NCBI RefSeq assembly: GCF_009930815.1
Contig: NZ_CP022222.1
Coordinates: 7,854,501-7,918,500, forward strand
DNA: 64,000 bases
Reading direction: 5' to 3'
Source of the DNA: Bradyrhizobium sp. CCBAU 051011
GTDB lineage: Bacteria > Pseudomonadota > Alphaproteobacteria > Rhizobiales > Xanthobacteraceae
In this document: positions 45,790 to 54,574 of the stretch, piece by piece
Position numbering within the stretch: the stretch's first letter is position 1
How the letters are laid out: the number at the start of each line of letters is the position of its first letter
Made by a program: the position numbers and the translations under genes
Notes under the pieces: model-generated
What the model was told of the DNA's origin: nothing
Database searches by the model: none
What the model saw: only the letters and a program-made list of their open reading frames with translations

Positions 45790-47322
45790 GTGAGCAATTC
45801 CTGGAAGTACGACCGCGCCAAAGACGCGATCGACAAGCGTCTGGAAGAAGTGAAGACGGTCGAAATCGTCGACTACAAGCGCGACATGTCGCTGGAGTCG
45901 ATTCCGACGACCAAGGCCTACCGCGTCGACGGTGTGCACATGTACGCCGACATTTTGAACCTGTCGGACATTCTCGGCACGACCGCCGCCGAGGGCGAGC
46001 GCTGCCACAAGCGGGCGCTTCGCTTCCTCAACCTGCATCAGCGGGCGGTTCGCCGGATTCTTGCCCGATGCGATGTCCGGCGCGTCGACTTCCATAACCA
46101 GCGCCTTCATTCGCTCGTGACCAAGCCTTACGGCGCGGATGAGGAGAAAAAGCGAGTCTGTCGCGGGGTCGCGATTGGGAAACTGATTATCGACGTGCTC
46201 GCCGAGACCGGCGACGACGATGAGGATATTCCGAATGCGAAGGTGCGGATCGGCATCGACACAGGTGTGACGCTCTCCGTCAACAACGGCCGGAGCGGCA
46301 ACCGCGAGCCGCTGTTTCTGGGGTCTGCCGCGAATCTCGCCGCCAAGCTCGCATCGAACTGGAAAGCCGAGGGAGTCTTCCTGACGAACGTTGCCCGCAA
46401 GGCCGCCGGACTGTCGGAAGTCGATGCGGGTACCGAAGGGACGTCTCCCCTCAGCGCCGACGAGATCAAACAGTGCCAGGACGAAGCCAAGCTTGACGTC
46501 ACTAAGGACGAGATCGTCAAGGAATGGCGGAAAGACAACGAGGAAAACCCCATCGGTTCGTTTGAATTCTCCCGTCCGACGCCACCCTTGCGTAACTTGG
46601 ATATCTCGGTCCTGACCCCGGCGAACTCGCGACGGATGGAAGCCGTATCGACCTATGCCGACCTCGACGGGTTCACCAAGTACGTCGCCAAGCATATCGA
46701 CAAGAATGCCGAGGATGTCGTCCGCTGCTTCCATGTAATCCGTTCCGAACTCGATCGCGTCCTTTCGTCCGATTTCGGCGGCCGCCGGATCCGGTTCATT
46801 GGGGACTGCATTCACGGGCTTTTGATGGAAGGGACAGCGCACACCACCGATGATGAGGAAACCATCTCAACGGCAACCATTTGCGCCGGGGGGCTGCGAA
46901 GCAGCTTCAATCTGGCGCTCGAGCGCCTGGAGGCAAACAAGATCGACATAGACGGGCTGGGTTTGGCCATCGGCTTCGAGTTCGGTGCAATGACGGTCAC
47001 GAGATTGGGCATGCAGGGCGACCGGGTACGATGTTCCGTCAGCCGCGGCGTGCTGGCGTCCGAGGACGAACAGTGCCGGTGTTCTGGCACGGAAACGGCC
47101 ATCGGGCAGGAGGCCTACGACGCCGGCAGTGGCGCCGTTCAGAAGCTGTTCGGAAAGAGCCGAAAGATCGCTGGCCTCGATTACGACTCGGCGGTCGATG
47201 CCCTTGCAGCCGATGGCGACAAGGTCGCCAAGGCGGCGACTGTTGCAGCCTTCTCGGTATCGGCGCCCGCGATGGCGAAGGCGGTCGAGCAGCCCTTCCG
47301 CCCTTACGGCGAACCGGCCTAG
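45790..47322 (+). CDS. Tandem-domain nucleotide cyclase of a Pycsar-like operon
   Basis: A 510-residue protein with two class III cyclase-like domains. Domain 1 (about 40-230) has VHMYADILNLSDILG, VRRVDFHNQRLHS and the asparagine motif GSAANLAAKLASN. Domain 2 (about 280-440) has VSTYADLDGFTKYV and RIRFIGDCIHGLL, but the position of the asparagine motif reads VRCSVSRGVLASE. The two halves would pair into one asymmetric active site, as in class III heterodimers. The start is a GTG at 45790 with GGAG six bases upstream. The next gene starts immediately after the stop. The product should be the signal read by the cNMP-binding effector at 48122. Confidence 0.75.
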   Translation: MSNSWKYDRAKDAIDKRLEEVKTVEIVDYKRDMSLESIPTTKAYRVDGVHMYADILNLSDILGTTAAEGERCHKRALRFLNLHQRAVRRILARCDVRRVDFHNQRLHSLVTKPYGADEEKKRVCRGVAIGKLIIDVLAETGDDDEDIPNAKVRIGIDTGVTLSVNNGRSGNREPLFLGSAANLAAKLASNWKAEGVFLTNVARKAAGLSEVDAGTEGTSPLSADEIKQCQDEAKLDVTKDEIVKEWRKDNEENPIGSFEFSRPTPPLRNLDISVLTPANSRRMEAVSTYADLDGFTKYVAKHIDKNAEDVVRCFHVIRSELDRVLSSDFGGRRIRFIGDCIHGLLMEGTAHTTDDEETISTATICAGGLRSSFNLALERLEANKIDIDGLGLAIGFEFGAMTVTRLGMQGDRVRCSVSRGVLASEDEQCRCSGTETAIGQEAYDAGSGAVQKLFGKSRKIAGLDYDSAVDALAADGDKVAKAATVAAFSVSAPAMAKAVEQPFRPYGEPA

Positions 47323-48111
47323 ATGGCGGACAATCCGCTGAAATTTGTGCGGGACAACGCGAATGCGCACCACGCGGAGCCGATCGACGTCGCCTCCGAT
47401 TTTGCGACGTTCGACGTCACGCCTCCCATGGTTTCGGGAAGGCCGGCAACTACGTTTCGTGTCCGCGTTGAGCCCGCAGGCGACAGCGTCAGGGTGCGGG
47501 AGGAGCGGCCCACACTGCTCCCTTCCGTATGCCCGGAGCGGCACATCAGCCACGATGGCTCGTTCTGCCTGTACTGGCCGGAGATGGAACCGATAACGAC
47601 GCTCGAAACCGCCGGCGCGGAAGCCTGGTGGAGGAAGCTTTTGGTCTTTCTGAAAAGGCAACAAACAGCCTCCGCGCAGCGCCGATGGCCCGGCAGATCG
47701 GATGCCCGTGCTCACGGTCCGGAAGCTGCGCGAAATCAGATGGTGGCCGAAAAGGCCGCTTCGGAACTCGGCCCCCAATTCCGGTGCCTCCTGGATGAAG
47801 CACGGCTCTCGTCGGTGCGCAGGAAGGCGGGTGGCGAACCGCGTCTAAGACTGCTCCTCGACGGCCGGCGGCTGATGACGGTGAAGGAGCAAAGCCTTCG
47901 ACTGATGACCAGGCGCTCGCGGTGCAAATGCGACCATGCCGATGACCTTCGTCTCCCGATTTGTGCGTGTGGTAACCATGAGGAGGCATTGAAGGATCTT
48001 ACGATCGCGTTGCAACGATGGCGAAAGGCCGAAAGCGACTTCTTCCAGGCGTACAGGGTCCAGGGCGTCAAATGCTGCGGAACGCTCGACGACTGCCCGC
48101 TCGCAGCATGA
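47323..48111 (+). CDS. E2-like domain protein with C-terminal cysteine-rich segment
   Basis: A 262-residue protein of a poorly known family. The N-terminal half has FRVRVEPAGDSVRVREE and LLPSVCPERHISHDGSFCLY, the CPERH...GSFCL signature that I associate with prokaryotic E2 (ubiquitin-conjugating-like) domains; Cys70 and Cys82 are candidates for the active cysteine. The C-terminal part has cysteines at 201, 203, 214, 216, 251, 252 and 258 (CKCD, ICACG, KCCG), probably a metal site. No E1 or JAB gene is adjacent. It starts on the base after the cyclase stop codon, so it is tightly coupled to it. The role in the system is unknown: a modifier or regulator of the cyclase is one possibility. Confidence 0.6.
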   Translation: MADNPLKFVRDNANAHHAEPIDVASDFATFDVTPPMVSGRPATTFRVRVEPAGDSVRVREERPTLLPSVCPERHISHDGSFCLYWPEMEPITTLETAGAEAWWRKLLVFLKRQQTASAQRRWPGRSDARAHGPEAARNQMVAEKAASELGPQFRCLLDEARLSSVRRKAGGEPRLRLLLDGRRLMTVKEQSLRLMTRRSRCKCDHADDLRLPICACGNHEEALKDLTIALQRWRKAESDFFQAYRVQGVKCCGTLDDCPLAA

Positions 48112-48121
48112 GGACGGCATC

Positions 48122-49030
48122 GTGATCACGAGATTTCAGGGAGAGCGTGGACGCGCACTGCTGATCGAAGAACTCAGAAAGCACAAGATCGCGATCGGAA
48201 TCCCCGATCTTCCCGAGGCGTTCGCGGACGCCGGAAAGCTCGAAGCCGTATGCAAGGACCAGTCCCTGATCGAGCAAAACGGTTCGGACAACGATACCTA
48301 TCTGCTCATCGCCGGGACTTATCGGGTCATAGTCAACGGCAAGGAAGTGGCAAGGCGGTTTGCCGGAGATTCGGTCGGCGAGATGGCTACCATCTCCCCG
48401 ATCCAGAGGCGTTCGGCGTCGATCGTCTCCGAAGACGACGGCGTCGTTTTGAAGATCACGGAACAGGAATTTTCTGCCCTAGCCGCGCGTTTTCCCGAGG
48501 TTTGGCGCCGGCTCGCGCAGGAAGTCGCACGGCGGCTCGAGCAGCGGAATATCTTGATCCGGCCGCCGAACGAAAAGATTCGCGTGTTCGTGATCTCCTC
48601 GGTAGAGGCATTGCCCGTCGCAAGGGCCATCGAAAACGCCTTCGCATATGATCCCTTCGCAACTATCGTTTGGGCCAACGGCGTGTTTCGCGTCACGAAC
48701 TACACTCTGGAGTCGCTCGAGAATGAACTCGACCGGTGCGACTTCGCGATCGCGATTGCCCACCCGGACGACCAGACCAAAGTACGTGACGAGGATTGGC
48801 CGACCCCGCGCGACAACGTCGTGTTCGAACTCGGTTTCTTCATGGGACGCCTGGGACGCAGCCGTGCAATCCTGATGGAGCCGCGAGGAACGCGAGTGAA
48901 GCTGCCGAGCGACCTGGCGGGCATTAGCACGATACGCTACCGCTTCGATCCGAACGAGGCAGCCGCCAGCATGGGGCCGGCATGCAACGAACTGCGCGAT
49001 CACATCATGAAATTGGGACGAAATATCTAA
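48122..49030 (+). CDS. pycTIR: PycTIR-like effector: cyclic-nucleotide-binding domain fused to TIR
   Basis: A 302-residue protein. Residues about 40-140 are a CRP-type cNMP-binding domain with the phosphate-binding cassette GDSVGEMATISPIQRRSASI (Glu87, Arg97). Residues about 153-300 are a TIR-like domain of the CAP12/PCTIR type: RVFVISSVEALPVARAIE at the start and the catalytic glutamate (Glu236) in NVVFELGFFMGRLGRSRAIL. In Pycsar, this architecture depletes NAD+ once the cyclic pyrimidine binds. The start is GTG at 48122 with GAGG eight bases upstream. It lies 10 bp behind the E2-like gene. Confidence 0.85.
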   Translation: MITRFQGERGRALLIEELRKHKIAIGIPDLPEAFADAGKLEAVCKDQSLIEQNGSDNDTYLLIAGTYRVIVNGKEVARRFAGDSVGEMATISPIQRRSASIVSEDDGVVLKITEQEFSALAARFPEVWRRLAQEVARRLEQRNILIRPPNEKIRVFVISSVEALPVARAIENAFAYDPFATIVWANGVFRVTNYTLESLENELDRCDFAIAIAHPDDQTKVRDEDWPTPRDNVVFELGFFMGRLGRSRAILMEPRGTRVKLPSDLAGISTIRYRFDPNEAAASMGPACNELRDHIMKLGRNI

Positions 49031-49064
49031 ATTCAGGATCCGTGGGCGGCCGAAGGGAGGGGAA

Positions 49065-50585
49065 ATGCCGAAGAACATCGTAATCTTCTCCGACGGTACG
49101 GGCCAGGACGGTGGCGCGCGCCCGGAGCAACGAATATCGAATATCTACAAGATGTATCGGATTTGCCGGGACCACGCCGACACCGCCATTGACCCGTCGC
49201 AGCAGGTGGTCTTTTACGACGCCGGGCTCGGGACCGACATCGGAACGACCGCCCTCACCGCTCCTGTCCGTTTCGTCCAGAAACTTCTTGGATCGGTGAC
49301 GGGCGCCGGGATCAAGCGAAACATTGCCGACTGCTACGAATTCATCATCAACCACTACCAGCCTGGTGACAGAGTCTATCTGTTCGGCTTTAGTAGAGGC
49401 GCGTACACCGTCCGCAGCGTCGCGAACCTGCTGATGCTGTGCGGCATCCCAACGAAGACACCTGCCGGTCCCCTAATGCGGTTTCGAAAGGCCGCGCGCG
49501 ACATCGCCTTGGAAGCCGTCGACACTGTGCTCGAGCACGGCGCCGGCCACCCTCGCGCAGAATTCGAGGACGAGCGCCTGGAATTGGCACGCCGCTTTCA
49601 GGTAAAGTACGGCTCGGGTGATGGATCGGACTCCAATGCCGCCCCCTATTTCATCGGTGTGTTCGACACCGTCGCCGCGCTCGGCGCCAGCGGAATGCGA
49701 TATGTTATCATCCAGGCAGGGTTGTCAGCCGGCGTGTCGCTTGCGGCGTTCATCGGCGGCTTTATTCCCGCGGTCGGCCTTGCTGCGTTAAGTAGCTGGG
49801 CTTTCGGAACGGGATTCATGGTCGCGGGCTTCTTGCTTCAAGTCCTCATCGTGGCCGCTGCAAATGCCCTGTTTTGGTACTGGCAGAACAAGGCCACCAC
49901 CAAGACCATCATGGATTACCCCGAACCCGGTCAATCGCGATCCCACAAGGCCATATGGAAGGGTGCAAACTTCGATCGTCTGTTGAGCAGGCACGTCTCG
50001 TTTGCGCGGGCTGCCAACGCGATCGACGAGACCCGAAAGGATTTCGATCGCGTTAGCTGGGGCGGCAGCGACAAGGGCGCTCCGCACTTTCCTGGGCATG
50101 CTCGGCTTGTTCAATGCTGGTTTGCTGGCAACCATTCCGACATCGGTGGATCGTACCCCGAACCGGAATCAAGGCTCTCCGACATCGTACTCCATTGGAT
50201 GTGTAAGCAAGCAACCTCCGTACCGGACGGCCTGAAAGCCGGCCCGATCTTCGTCAATGGCTCCAAGATGCCGAACACTGGAGATGCGGGCCCTGCCCTC
50301 CACATCTTTCCAGCAGCGGACGGTGTGCAGCACTGCGAAGTAGCCGGCATGCGCGACACGCTAGATGCCTTCGCCGAGAAACTCCCCAAATGGGGTTGGC
50401 TACAGCGTTATGTCACAACCATGAATTGGGAGATCAAGGTTCGCGATATAACACATGACGCCCCCATTGATCCGACCGTTAAGACCCGAGCAGATTTCGT
50501 AGCCGTAACGCAATGCAGCACTGTAGGGCCGTACAGGCCAGAAGCACTCCGCAAGCACGACGATTTCAAGCTACTCTATAATTGA
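49065..50585 (+). CDS. DUF2235 (Tle1-like alpha/beta hydrolase) with internal membrane segment
   Basis: A 506-residue protein. It starts with the DUF2235 segment NIVIFSDGTGQDGG and has the nucleophile elbow VYLFGFSRGAYTVRS (Ser110) and the GVFDTVAALG strand. The catalytic acid/base region is in WFAGNHSDIGGSY. Between about residues 205 and 270 two or three hydrophobic helices are inserted (AFIGGFIPAVGLAALSSWAF and AGFLLQVLIVAAANALFWYW). DUF2235 is shared with type VI phospholipase effectors such as Tle1. The gene lies 34 bp behind the TIR effector on the same strand, so a membrane-lipid attack role in defence is plausible but unproven. Confidence 0.78.
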   Translation: MPKNIVIFSDGTGQDGGARPEQRISNIYKMYRICRDHADTAIDPSQQVVFYDAGLGTDIGTTALTAPVRFVQKLLGSVTGAGIKRNIADCYEFIINHYQPGDRVYLFGFSRGAYTVRSVANLLMLCGIPTKTPAGPLMRFRKAARDIALEAVDTVLEHGAGHPRAEFEDERLELARRFQVKYGSGDGSDSNAAPYFIGVFDTVAALGASGMRYVIIQAGLSAGVSLAAFIGGFIPAVGLAALSSWAFGTGFMVAGFLLQVLIVAAANALFWYWQNKATTKTIMDYPEPGQSRSHKAIWKGANFDRLLSRHVSFARAANAIDETRKDFDRVSWGGSDKGAPHFPGHARLVQCWFAGNHSDIGGSYPEPESRLSDIVLHWMCKQATSVPDGLKAGPIFVNGSKMPNTGDAGPALHIFPAADGVQHCEVAGMRDTLDAFAEKLPKWGWLQRYVTTMNWEIKVRDITHDAPIDPTVKTRADFVAVTQCSTVGPYRPEALRKHDDFKLLYN

Positions 50586-50710
50586 CTGCCGCCGCCGCTG
50601 TGTGGCGTTGTGCGCAACTTGCATTATGAGAGCAGATTAAGGACGTCGGGCCGCGAGAGTGTACGAATACAGCTTACGAACACGCGCGTTTGGCGCGTGG
50701 AAAGGAACAA

Positions 50711-53302
50711 ATGGCGGCAACTTGGTTGGTGAGCCCCCTGATGGCGTTAGTCAGGCCGGCGGTGTCGGCTGTCGCAGGCGATGTTTACCGCCGTTACCGG
50801 ATTCAGAAGAAGTTCTCTGCAAAGGATCCCAGCGAGCAATCGCCGGTAATGCGGAAGGCGATCTCTGACCTTGATGTGCTGATCGGAAACGAAGGATTGC
50901 TGACGCAATCGGTCGCTGGAGTGATCGACGAACTCAAGTCGTCGGGAATACTAGAGCTCATAGCGAGAGACGCATTCTACGAGAGCGACGACCCCGGGGT
51001 ACGAACATACTTCGAGGCACTGTTTGCCAGGCACTCTCCTGGACTGGATCGGGCAAAGCAGGAAGCCGCGTGCAAGACATTGTATGCGACCATTCGGTTC
51101 ATGCTGAGGGAAAGCATTCGGCTGCAGGTGAACCCCGACCTGCTCTTCGTCTTCGACACCGAAATGAAGAACACGCGGACGAGACGTGAAGCTACCCCAT
51201 CCGAACAGATCAAGATCGTAACCTCGGAAATGCGGCCTGACGCGCTCAAGCGGATCGCCTTGGCGGGGCAGACTCTGCTTGATTCCCGATCAGACGCGAG
51301 CGGCACGCTCTCCGGCTTGGAAAGAAAGCAATTCCCCGACTGGGTCTATCTTGCTCCAGCAGTTGTTGAACACAAGATCAAGCACGTCTCGGGATGCCTA
51401 ATGGGGGCGTACGAATATGTCCGCATCGACGGCCCGGCGGAGCGCACCGTCAATTGCGAAATCGACAAGCTATACATTCCCGCACGGCTTTCAGAAGCCG
51501 AATTTTCGATCAAGACCCACGACATCAAGGCAATCGGCCTGCCCGAGGTATCGATCGAGGAACTCCTTTCGAACTCCAACCAATGCGCGGTCATCGGCGA
51601 TCCCGGCGGTGGCAAGTCGACACTGTCGCAGCGGATATGCCTCGACACGCTGCGTAGTGCCCAGCGCGACGGCAAGTCCCCGATGGCCGTCCGCGTCGAG
51701 GTGCGCCGTTTCGTACGCCGAGATAATGCCTCATCGAATCAAAGCCTAATCGAATTCATAACGTCGGAAATCTGCAGACAAGCCGAGATCGAAAATGACG
51801 ACGAGATGGAGATGTTCGTCCGGCATCTGCTCCATTTCGGTCGCATCATTATCGTGTTCGACGGTATCGACGAGATCATTTCGTCACCGAAGCGGCGGCA
51901 GTTAATCGACGTCACGCAACAACTCGCCAACCGTTTTCTCCAGGTCCATTTCATATTTACTTGCCGGACCGATTTCTTGGTCACCCCGATACGCGGTGTC
52001 CGCCTCTTCGAGCTGCAACCTTTTATCCCTACTGAAATCGATTCTTATTTCCGCTCTGCGAGCAAGCATGTCTTTCAGATGGACGATGTCGAGATCGACC
52101 AGCGGGCGCCGGAGTTCTCCAGACAGGCGTACCAATACGCTCCAGAGTTCGTCGTCAATCCGTTGCTGCTGGCACTGATCGTGTGGATCTACAACGTTGC
52201 GCAGAGGATACCCGACAACAGGATCGAACTATACCGCGAGTGTTCAGAACTTCTCTTCCGACGCTGGGATAGCTTGAAGGAAATCGACCCGGAACTTCCG
52301 GATTCGCACTGGCTATTTCAACTCGTGACAGAGATTGCCCATCGGCTTTACCTTATCGACCGGAAGAGCGAGGGAGATTCCGGCGCGGAGTGGCTTAAGC
52401 AGACCGCGCTGAATTTCTTCCGAAAGGTCTACGACGGCGACGTCGAAAACAGAGCGCGTGCCGCGGCGGAACGCTTCGTGGGACATCTCATCGGCCGTTC
52501 CTGGGTGTTGCAGGAACGGATCGGTGGAGTCTTCGAATTTACCCATCGGACTTTCATGGAGTACTATTTTGCACGGTGGCTCGACGACGGTTACGACGGC
52601 ATAAAGACGCTGTTCGACTACGTCGCACGCAGGATCCGGGCCGGCGAGTGGACAGTGCCGATCCATCTGGCCTTCCAACTAAAATGTGCCGGAAAGCTGC
52701 GCTCCGCGGAATCTCTGACAGCAGAGTTGCTGCGCCTGATCGAAGAGACCAGGGCGTCTGATGCCGCATGGGAGAATGCGGACGGCGGGGAAAGGCGGCG
52801 GCTCAAAGCGGAAGGCAAGGCGCCAACCGTGTTCCCGGAGACGCCGAATGTACTGCAATTCATCGTGGCCAGTATTGGCTACATCCAACCCAGCGAGGCA
52901 GCCGTCGTCCGCCTAACGAAAGCTCTCACGAATGCGGTCGCATCCAAGAAGGACGCGAAGGATGAATGGTTTTCGGTCGTCGGCGGAATCGTGGCATCAC
53001 CGACGCCCTTCCACGACGCGATCGCCGAAGGTGTATATCAGTCGCTGGCGGACGACATCGCCGTCGGGAAAGGTTATACGGTCGGATTCGTCGTCGACTG
53101 GCTGTATTCTTGCTACCTCTCGAAGCGAAGCAAGCATGCGGTGCCGTTCAGCGGCCATGTCCTCCGCTTCGAGTGGATCGGCAGGACGTCGACGGGAATA
53201 TCCGAGACTTTGCGCTCGGTTGGATCGCAGGCAAACATTCGATGTTTCGTCCATCGGTTCGCACCGAGTACGTTAGCCACCGGCAAGCCTTTAGTGGCCT
53301 GA
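50711..53302 (+). CDS. Bacterial NACHT (STAND NTPase) protein, probable antiphage bNACHT
   Basis: An 863-residue protein. The N-terminal ~230 residues contain a possible short membrane or helical segment and no catalytic motif that I recognise. The NACHT NTPase has Walker A in CAVIGDPGGGKSTLSQ (about 294-305), Walker B in IIIVFDGIDEIISS (about 378-390) and a following FIFTCRTDFL (sensor I). The winged-helix region is near 460-560. The C-terminal 250 residues are helical repeats (EFTHRTFMEYYFARWLDDGY onward), the likely sensor. bNACHT proteins protect against phage. The ATG at 50711 has AAGGA before it; 125 bp separate it from the DUF2235 gene. Confidence 0.82.
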   Translation: MAATWLVSPLMALVRPAVSAVAGDVYRRYRIQKKFSAKDPSEQSPVMRKAISDLDVLIGNEGLLTQSVAGVIDELKSSGILELIARDAFYESDDPGVRTYFEALFARHSPGLDRAKQEAACKTLYATIRFMLRESIRLQVNPDLLFVFDTEMKNTRTRREATPSEQIKIVTSEMRPDALKRIALAGQTLLDSRSDASGTLSGLERKQFPDWVYLAPAVVEHKIKHVSGCLMGAYEYVRIDGPAERTVNCEIDKLYIPARLSEAEFSIKTHDIKAIGLPEVSIEELLSNSNQCAVIGDPGGGKSTLSQRICLDTLRSAQRDGKSPMAVRVEVRRFVRRDNASSNQSLIEFITSEICRQAEIENDDEMEMFVRHLLHFGRIIIVFDGIDEIISSPKRRQLIDVTQQLANRFLQVHFIFTCRTDFLVTPIRGVRLFELQPFIPTEIDSYFRSASKHVFQMDDVEIDQRAPEFSRQAYQYAPEFVVNPLLLALIVWIYNVAQRIPDNRIELYRECSELLFRRWDSLKEIDPELPDSHWLFQLVTEIAHRLYLIDRKSEGDSGAEWLKQTALNFFRKVYDGDVENRARAAAERFVGHLIGRSWVLQERIGGVFEFTHRTFMEYYFARWLDDGYDGIKTLFDYVARRIRAGEWTVPIHLAFQLKCAGKLRSAESLTAELLRLIEETRASDAAWENADGGERRRLKAEGKAPTVFPETPNVLQFIVASIGYIQPSEAAVVRLTKALTNAVASKKDAKDEWFSVVGGIVASPTPFHDAIAEGVYQSLADDIAVGKGYTVGFVVDWLYSCYLSKRSKHAVPFSGHVLRFEWIGRTSTGISETLRSVGSQANIRCFVHRFAPSTLATGKPLVA

Positions 53303-53352
53303 ACCGATCATGACGAAGTTGCCGATATCGCCTCATCACGTGGCGCACGAGC

Positions 53353-53553
53353 TTAGTGGCCGAAATCTAAAGTCGGTCCGTCAAAATGATTCCGTATCAA
53401 CCTGACCAGGGCCGCATGGGCCTTGGTATCGCCAGCGATGAGGCCCAACAATCTCTTGCCGTCGTCAACTTTATCGACACCAAATAGGGGTACCCGTACT
53501 CAGCTCAGCTGCTTGAAGGAAATCTTGTATTCTTCCAATTTTGGCGCAGGCAT
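53353..53553 (-). pseudogene. Possible small pseudogene with an in-frame TGA
   Basis: One minus-strand frame reads MPAPKLEEYKISFKQLS, a TGA at 53502-53500, then VRVPLFGVDKVDDGKRLLGL and IAGDTKAHAALVRLIRNHFD to a stop at 53355-53353. Both sides look like protein and lie in the same frame. A single nonsense change would explain it, but chance cannot be excluded. No family is recognised. The following 53554-54090 contains nothing identifiable. Confidence 0.25.
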
Positions 53554-54090
53554 GCCGAGACTCAAGCACCAAATGTTCACGGCGCGCGTCCTTGCTCAGC
53601 CGAACCAGCATTAAGGGCACACTCCCCGCCAAGCGCCCTAGATACGCCAATCGCCGCCGCATGCTCCACAACAAAAGCGATAGGTAGCCGAAGCCCCGGC
53701 GACCAGAGCGCCGAACAAGATCAATAGGACCGTCCACTTAGCGAAGTGCCCCGCCGTCTAGCCATGAAAATCGCAACTTTGTCTAGCCGCGTCCCGGCCG
53801 CGTCTTTTGGCGGTCTTGAGGCTCCGAGATAGGAAAAGGGCGGCCCTCATTACTTTGCTGCCCCTACCCGGAAAGCGCTATCACCCCGGGGCATTGGATC
53901 TGCCCAGGCAAAACATCCACCGCGGAGTTAAGGAAGCTCGCACCGACGAACTGCGGGATTACGGCTCAATGTGGAGTTGAACCAAAAGCGGCCAAGTTAC
54001 CTATTGGGCCTTGACCCAGTGTGACGAGCTGGGTTTGACGAACCTTGGTACCCCCGAAGGTTTCTCCCTTCTCGGAGCGAAACTGCTACG
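53554..54090. other. Gene-poor stretch inside the element
   Basis: No supported gene; a few short frames lack ribosome sites. Scattered GGGTCAA and AAAAGCGG bits around 53975-54040 resemble the degenerate palindromic family seen at 23481. This gap separates the defence cargo from the conjugation genes. Confidence 0.35.
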
Positions 54091-54318
54091 CTAATCGACT
54101 TGAAAAAACGAAACGGGGCTGACGTTCAGAGCAACTGACAGCTGTTCGAGAGCGTCGACCGTCGGCGAGTTTTCTTCGCGCTCTATCATCCCAACATAAT
54201 TTCGATTGAGATTGGCGCGATCCGCGAGTTCCTCCTGTGTGAGGCCGCTCTGCTGCCGAAGCCTTCTGAGATTTCGAGCTACCGTCCGCCGCAATTTCAT
54301 GCGGCAAGACGGCATCAT
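54091..54318 (-). CDS. XRE family helix-turn-helix regulator
   Basis: A 75-residue protein made almost wholly of a Cro/C1-type domain: ARNLRRLRQQSGLTQEELAD, then RANLNRNYVGMIEREENSPT and ALEQLSVALNVSP. It is typical of element-encoded repressors that control conjugation or excision genes. Three ATGs near the start (54318, 54315, 54300) are possible and none has a good ribosome site. It is the only regulator seen within the element apart from its position-linked operons. Confidence 0.82.
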   Translation of the reverse strand: MMPSCRMKLRRTVARNLRRLRQQSGLTQEELADRANLNRNYVGMIEREENSPTVDALEQLSVALNVSPVSFFQVD

Positions 54319-54574
54319 CAGTTGCGTTTACTCCACCTAGTATACTAGGTATTACGAGGCATCTCTTTTGCACCCAATGCTATGGATTTCGGCAGATGTC
54401 TGGTCGAGGAATTCCGCCCATCGAACCCTTTGTCGAGCGAACTGAGCCCGGAGGGAATGGAGCGGGCAAGCGGGTATATCGATTCGGATACAGGCTGGAA
54501 GGAACGAAGGAAGTTCTTTCTGCGATCGATATTCCAGCAAAAATGTCGAACTTGCCCTAACCGATGGTTTTTCG

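Noticed and set aside
45532..46842. 436-codon minus-strand frame over the tandem cyclase
   Set aside because: Antisense to clear cyclase motifs, with unnatural composition; shadow frame.
53471..53737. 88-codon minus-strand frame MDGPIDLVRRSGRRG...
   Set aside because: Arg-rich, no ribosome site, and it conflicts with the more protein-like neighbouring frame at 53353-53553.
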